Shown: positions 4,619 to 7,528 of the stretch, in pieces
How positions within the stretch are numbered: the first letter of the stretch is position 1
How the letters are laid out: the number at the start of each line of letters is the position of its first letter
Assembly (NCBI GenBank): GCA_023419995.1
Contig: JAEZXF010000564.1
Coordinates: 1 to 7,528, forward strand
Reading direction: 5' to 3'
Length of the DNA: 7,528 nt
Source: Pseudomonadota bacterium
Lineage (GTDB): Bacteria > Pseudomonadota > Alphaproteobacteria > Rhizobiales > Rhizobiaceae
Position numbers and translations under genes: made by a program
The notes under the pieces: model-generated
Databases searched by the model: none
Seen by the model: the letters and a program-made list of their open reading frames with translations, nothing else
What the model was told of the DNA's origin: nothing

Positions 4619-6199
4619 ATGGCCGAGACGATAGCCGACGCGGTCGCGCGCCGCCGCACCTTCGCGATCATCGCCCACCCGGACGCGGGCAAGACCACGC
4701 TCACCGAGAAGCTGCTGCTGTTCGGCGGCGCGATCCAGCTCGCCGGCGAGGTGAAGGCCAAGAAGGACAAGATCCAGACCCGCTCGGACTGGATGAAGAT
4801 CGAGCGCGAGCGCGGCATCTCGGTCGTCACCTCGGTGATGACCTTCGAGTACGGCGACACCGTCTTCAACCTGCTCGACACGCCCGGCCACGAGGATTTC
4901 GCCGACGACACCTACCGCACCCTGTCGGCGGTCGACTCCGCCGTCATGGTCATCGACGCGGCCAAGGGCATCGAGCCGCGGACGCTGAAGCTGTTCGAGG
5001 TCTGCCGCCTGCGCGACATCCCCATCGTCACCTTCGTCAACAAGATGGACCGCGAGGCGCGCAACACCTTCGAGATCCTCGACGAGATCGAGGAGAAGCT
5101 GGCGCTCGACACCGCGCCGGTCACCTGGCCGATCGGCCAGGGCAAGAGCTTCGCCGGCACCTACCACCTGGCCGAGAACGCGGTGCGCCACGGCGACGAC
5201 GAGGAAGAGCGCACGCCCGTCCACGGCCCGGATTCCAACCGCGTCGCCGGCCTGCTGCCCGAGCACGAGCGCGCCGACTTCATCGAGGAGCTGGAGCTGG
5301 CGCGCGAGGCCTGCCGGCCGTTCGACCTCGACGCCTTCCGCGAGGGCCACCTGACGCCGGTGTTTTTCGGCTCGGCGCTGCGCAATTTCGGCGTCCGCGA
5401 CCTGATCGAGGCCCTCGCCGCCTTCGCGCCGCCGCCGCGCGCCCAGGAGGCCGACACCCGCACCGTCGAGGCGACGGAGGAGAAGATGACCTCCTTCGTC
5501 TTCAAGATCCAGGCCAACATGGATCCCAACCACCGCGACCGCATTGCCTTCGTCCGCGTCTGCTCCGGCACGCTGGAGCGCGGCATGAAGGCGACGCTGG
5601 TGCGCACCGGCAAGCAGATGCCGCTGTCGGCGCCGCAGTTCTTCTTCGCCCGCTCGCGCATCACCGCCGACGAGGCCTATGCCGGCGACGTGGTCGGCAT
5701 CCCCAACCACGGCACGCTGCGCATCGGCGACACGCTGACCGAGGGCGAGGACATCCTGTTCCGCGGCGTACCCAACTTCGCGCCCGAGATCCTGCGCCGC
5801 GTCCGCCTCGGCGACCCGATGAAGGCCAAGAAGCTGAAGGAGGCGCTCCAGCAGATGGCCGAGGAGGGCGTCGTCCAGCTCTTCTCCCCCGAGGACGGCT
5901 CGCCGGCCATCGTCGGCGTGGTCGGCGCGCTGCAGCTCGACGTGCTCAAGGAGCGGCTGAAGATCGAGTACGGCCTGCCGGTCGATTTCGAGATGGCGCG
6001 CTTCTCGGTCTGCCGCTGGATCTCGGCCGACGCGCGGCTCGACCTCGAGCGCTTCATCGAGGCGCATCGCGGCGACATCGCCCGCGACCTCGACGGCGAT
6101 CCCGTCTTCCTCGCCCCGCACGAGTTCGGCCTCAACTACGAGGCCGAGCGCTGGAAGGACATCCGCTTCGCGGCGATCAAGGACTACCAGGTCCGCTGA
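4619..6199 (+). CDS. prfC: Peptide chain release factor 3 (RF3)
   Basis: This 526-residue translational GTPase removes RF1 or RF2 from the ribosome after peptide release. The length matches the E. coli protein closely. GTPase motifs appear in order: P-loop AHPDAGKTT (19-27), switch I around RGISV (65-69), DTPGHEDF (87-94), NKMD (141-144) and GSAL (251-254). Domain II follows from about 288 (MTSFVFKIQANMDPNHRDR), then the RF3-specific C-terminal domain with GVVGALQLDVLKERL. The frame DTPGHEDFADDTYRTL and the early AHPDAGKTT distinguish RF3 from EF-G. The ATG at 4619 gives the normal N-terminus (MAETIADAVARRRTFAIIAH) and has AAGGGA about 10 nt upstream; the open frame extending back to 4469 runs through the TetR gene and is not coding. 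It is probably transcribed from its own promoter. A GC hairpin lies just downstream. No mutation of key residues is seen. Confidence 0.97.
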   Translation: MAETIADAVARRRTFAIIAHPDAGKTTLTEKLLLFGGAIQLAGEVKAKKDKIQTRSDWMKIERERGISVVTSVMTFEYGDTVFNLLDTPGHEDFADDTYRTLSAVDSAVMVIDAAKGIEPRTLKLFEVCRLRDIPIVTFVNKMDREARNTFEILDEIEEKLALDTAPVTWPIGQGKSFAGTYHLAENAVRHGDDEEERTPVHGPDSNRVAGLLPEHERADFIEELELAREACRPFDLDAFREGHLTPVFFGSALRNFGVRDLIEALAAFAPPPRAQEADTRTVEATEEKMTSFVFKIQANMDPNHRDRIAFVRVCSGTLERGMKATLVRTGKQMPLSAPQFFFARSRITADEAYAGDVVGIPNHGTLRIGDTLTEGEDILFRGVPNFAPEILRRVRLGDPMKAKKLKEALQQMAEEGVVQLFSPEDGSPAIVGVVGALQLDVLKERLKIEYGLPVDFEMARFSVCRWISADARLDLERFIEAHRGDIARDLDGDPVFLAPHEFGLNYEAERWKDIRFAAIKDYQVR

Positions 6200-6207
6200 C
6201 CGCGGCC

Positions 6208-6230
6208 GGCGGGTCTTGACCGCACCCGCC
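6208..6230 (+). terminator. Hairpin after prfC, terminator-like without a T-tract
   Basis: A perfect 7-bp inverted repeat, GGCGGGT (6208-6214) and ACCCGCC (6224-6230), encloses a 9-nt loop and starts 8 nt after the prfC stop codon. Only CGTTG follows, so there is no proper T-run. The geometry resembles the hairpin after dut. It may end or attenuate prfC transcription before the next gene. Confidence 0.45.
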
Positions 6231-6244
6231 CGTTGCGGCCATCA

Positions 6245-7528
6245 ATGGCCGACCGGAACGGACGGACTGCGGCGGATCCGATGGCGGGCACACCCAACGA
6301 TGCGAAGGGCCTGGCGATGCGCCTCCTCCACGGCCTCAGCCTGACCGGCCTGGTCCTCGGCACGCTGTTCTTCGTCGCCTCGCTCGCGCCGAGCCTCCTG
6401 CCGCGCGGCTTCGTCCTGCAGGGCGTGCTCGGCGGCTGCTCCTTCGCCGCCGGCTACGGCGTCGGCGCCTTCCTCGCCTGGCTGTGGCGCTATCTCGAGC
6501 TGCCGGTGGCCCCGCCGGCGCGGCTGAACGCGCTGAAGCGCCTCGGCCTCGCGGCCTGCGCGCTCGCCGCCGCCATCTTCCTGTGGCGGGCCTCGACCTT
6601 CCAGGATTCGGTGCGCCTGCTGATGGAACTGCCGCCGGTGGAGCGCGCCCGGCCGGTCGAGATCGCTGCCATCGCCGTCGCGGTCTTCGCCGCCATCCTC
6701 GTCGTCGCGCGGATCTTCGTCGCCGTCCTCGGCCTCTTCGCCGGCTGGCTCGGCCGGCTGATCCCGCGCCGGGTCGCCAACATCCTCGGCACCGCCATCG
6801 CCGTGCTCCTGTTCTGGACGGCGATCGACGGGCTCCTGTTCAAGGGCGCGATGCGCGTGGCCGACGCCTCGTTCCAGCGCTTCGACGCGCTGATCGAGCC
6901 GGACGTCGAGAAGCCGGCCGATCCCGGCCGCACCGGCAGCCTCGCCTCGCTGGTGTCGTGGCAGAGCCTCGGCCGTGCCGGGCGGCAGTTCGTCGGCTCG
7001 ACGCCCACGGCGTCCGACATCGCGGCGCTCGCCGGCGGCGAGGCAGCTGCGCCGGTCCGCGTCTATGTCGGGCTGAACTCGGCCGAGACGGTCGAGGAGC
7101 GCGCCCGGCTGGCGCTGGCCGAGATGCAGCGCGTCGGCGCGTTCGACCGCTCCGTCCTCGTCCTCGCCACGCCGACGGGCACCGGCTGGATCGACACCGC
7201 CGCCATCGAGCCGCTCGAGGTGCTGCACCGCGGCGACGTGGCGACCGTGGGGCTGCAATATTCCTACCTGACGAGCTGGCTGTCGCTCTTGTTCGAGCCG
7301 GCCTACGGTTCGGACTCGGCCCGGGCGCTGTTCCGCGTCGTCTACGACCACTGGACGGAGCTGCCGCGCGACGACCGGCCCCGGCTCTACCTCTACGGGC
7401 TCAGCCTCGGCGCGTTGAATTCCGACCTGTCGGCCGACCTCTACGACGTGCGCGGCGATCCGTTCCACGGCGCGCTCTGGGGCGGCGCGCCGTTCTCGGC
7501 CTCGACGTGGCGCAGCGCCACCGATGGC
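6245..7528 (+). CDS. Abhydrolase_9 family membrane alpha/beta-hydrolase (partial, 3' end outside window)
   Basis: The open frame runs off the window after 428 residues. The N-terminal half is a multi-pass membrane region with segments near 28-50, 55-81, 97-115, 138-173 (possibly two spans) and 178-199. It includes SLAPSLLPR (46-54), a variant of the SLTPSLLPR hallmark of the Abhydrolase_9 N-terminal domain. The second half is the hydrolase domain: VYVGLNSAETVEERARLAL (273-291), TPTGTGWID (309-317), RGDVATVGLQYSYLTSWLSL (329-348), and the nucleophile elbow GLSLG (385-389) with Ser387, then GALWGGAPFSASTWR (409-423). The other triad residues should lie beyond the window. Substrate is unknown; an ester or lipid at the inner membrane is a guess. 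The start is uncertain: 6245 has no ribosome-binding site, 6281 follows GGCGG, and 6317 follows AAGG. All are upstream of the first membrane segment. The gene lies 45 bp after prfC. Confidence 0.88.
   Translation, partial: MADRNGRTAADPMAGTPNDAKGLAMRLLHGLSLTGLVLGTLFFVASLAPSLLPRGFVLQGVLGGCSFAAGYGVGAFLAWLWRYLELPVAPPARLNALKRLGLAACALAAAIFLWRASTFQDSVRLLMELPPVERARPVEIAAIAVAVFAAILVVARIFVAVLGLFAGWLGRLIPRRVANILGTAIAVLLFWTAIDGLLFKGAMRVADASFQRFDALIEPDVEKPADPGRTGSLASLVSWQSLGRAGRQFVGSTPTASDIAALAGGEAAAPVRVYVGLNSAETVEERARLALAEMQRVGAFDRSVLVLATPTGTGWIDTAAIEPLEVLHRGDVATVGLQYSYLTSWLSLLFEPAYGSDSARALFRVVYDHWTELPRDDRPRLYLYGLSLGALNSDLSADLYDVRGDPFHGALWGGAPFSASTWRSATDG

Noticed and set aside
4544..6121. 525-codon minus-strand open frame opposite prfC
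   Set aside because: Low-complexity Arg/Ala/Leu/Glu-rich product with no motifs; it is the shadow of a well-conserved GTPase gene.
6242..7468. 408-codon minus-strand open frame opposite the Abhydrolase_9 gene
   Set aside because: The plus strand carries the hydrolase and membrane motifs. The minus product is a charged, repetitive antisense shadow.

Overview
The window is about 7.5 kb of dense, very GC-rich bacterial chromosome. Codon use is uniform and strongly G/C at third positions. The gene content points to an alphaproteobacterium, most likely Rhizobiales: a TAXI-type TRAP solute-binding protein, a trans-3-hydroxyproline dehydratase, dUTPase, release factor 3 and an Abhydrolase_9 membrane protein. 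An edge sequence resembling the common Rhizobiales intergenic palindromic repeat agrees with this. That assignment is inference; no rRNA or other phylogenetic marker is present.

Layout, left half (minus strand). Read in transcription order these are dut (2693 to 2214), a proline racemase superfamily enzyme with the Cys/Thr active-site signature of trans-3-hydroxy-L-proline dehydratase (2144 to 1143), and a secreted TAXI-family TRAP solute receptor (1015 to 56). The window edge holds part of an intergenic repeat. The dehydratase and the receptor both have a clear GGGAGGA ribosome-binding site. dut has none and may be translated from a nearly leaderless message.

Layout, middle. A 135-bp divergent gap separates dut from a stand-alone class II (Ntn-type) glutamine amidotransferase on the plus strand (2829 to 3638). 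This gene converges on a broken cupin gene on the minus strand (about 3652 to 3914). The cupin remnant has lost its N-terminus and carries a frameshift inside its metal-binding motif. It runs head-to-head into a TetR-family regulator (3897 to 4547), whose first codons lie antisense to the cupin motif.

Layout, right half (plus strand). A good sigma-70 type promoter precedes prfC (4619 to 6199), which encodes full-length peptide chain release factor 3. A GC hairpin follows, then an Abhydrolase_9 multi-pass membrane hydrolase that runs off the right end.

How the genes work together. Two are housekeeping genes: dut (nucleotide sanitation) and prfC (release-factor recycling). The dehydratase and the TAXI receptor could form a small uptake and catabolism unit for hydroxyproline or related compounds, but the TRAP membrane subunits are not visible and the link is only positional. 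I see no tRNA, rRNA, CRISPR array, insertion sequence or phage gene, and no clear new multi-gene system. The most unusual feature is the cupin/TetR junction.
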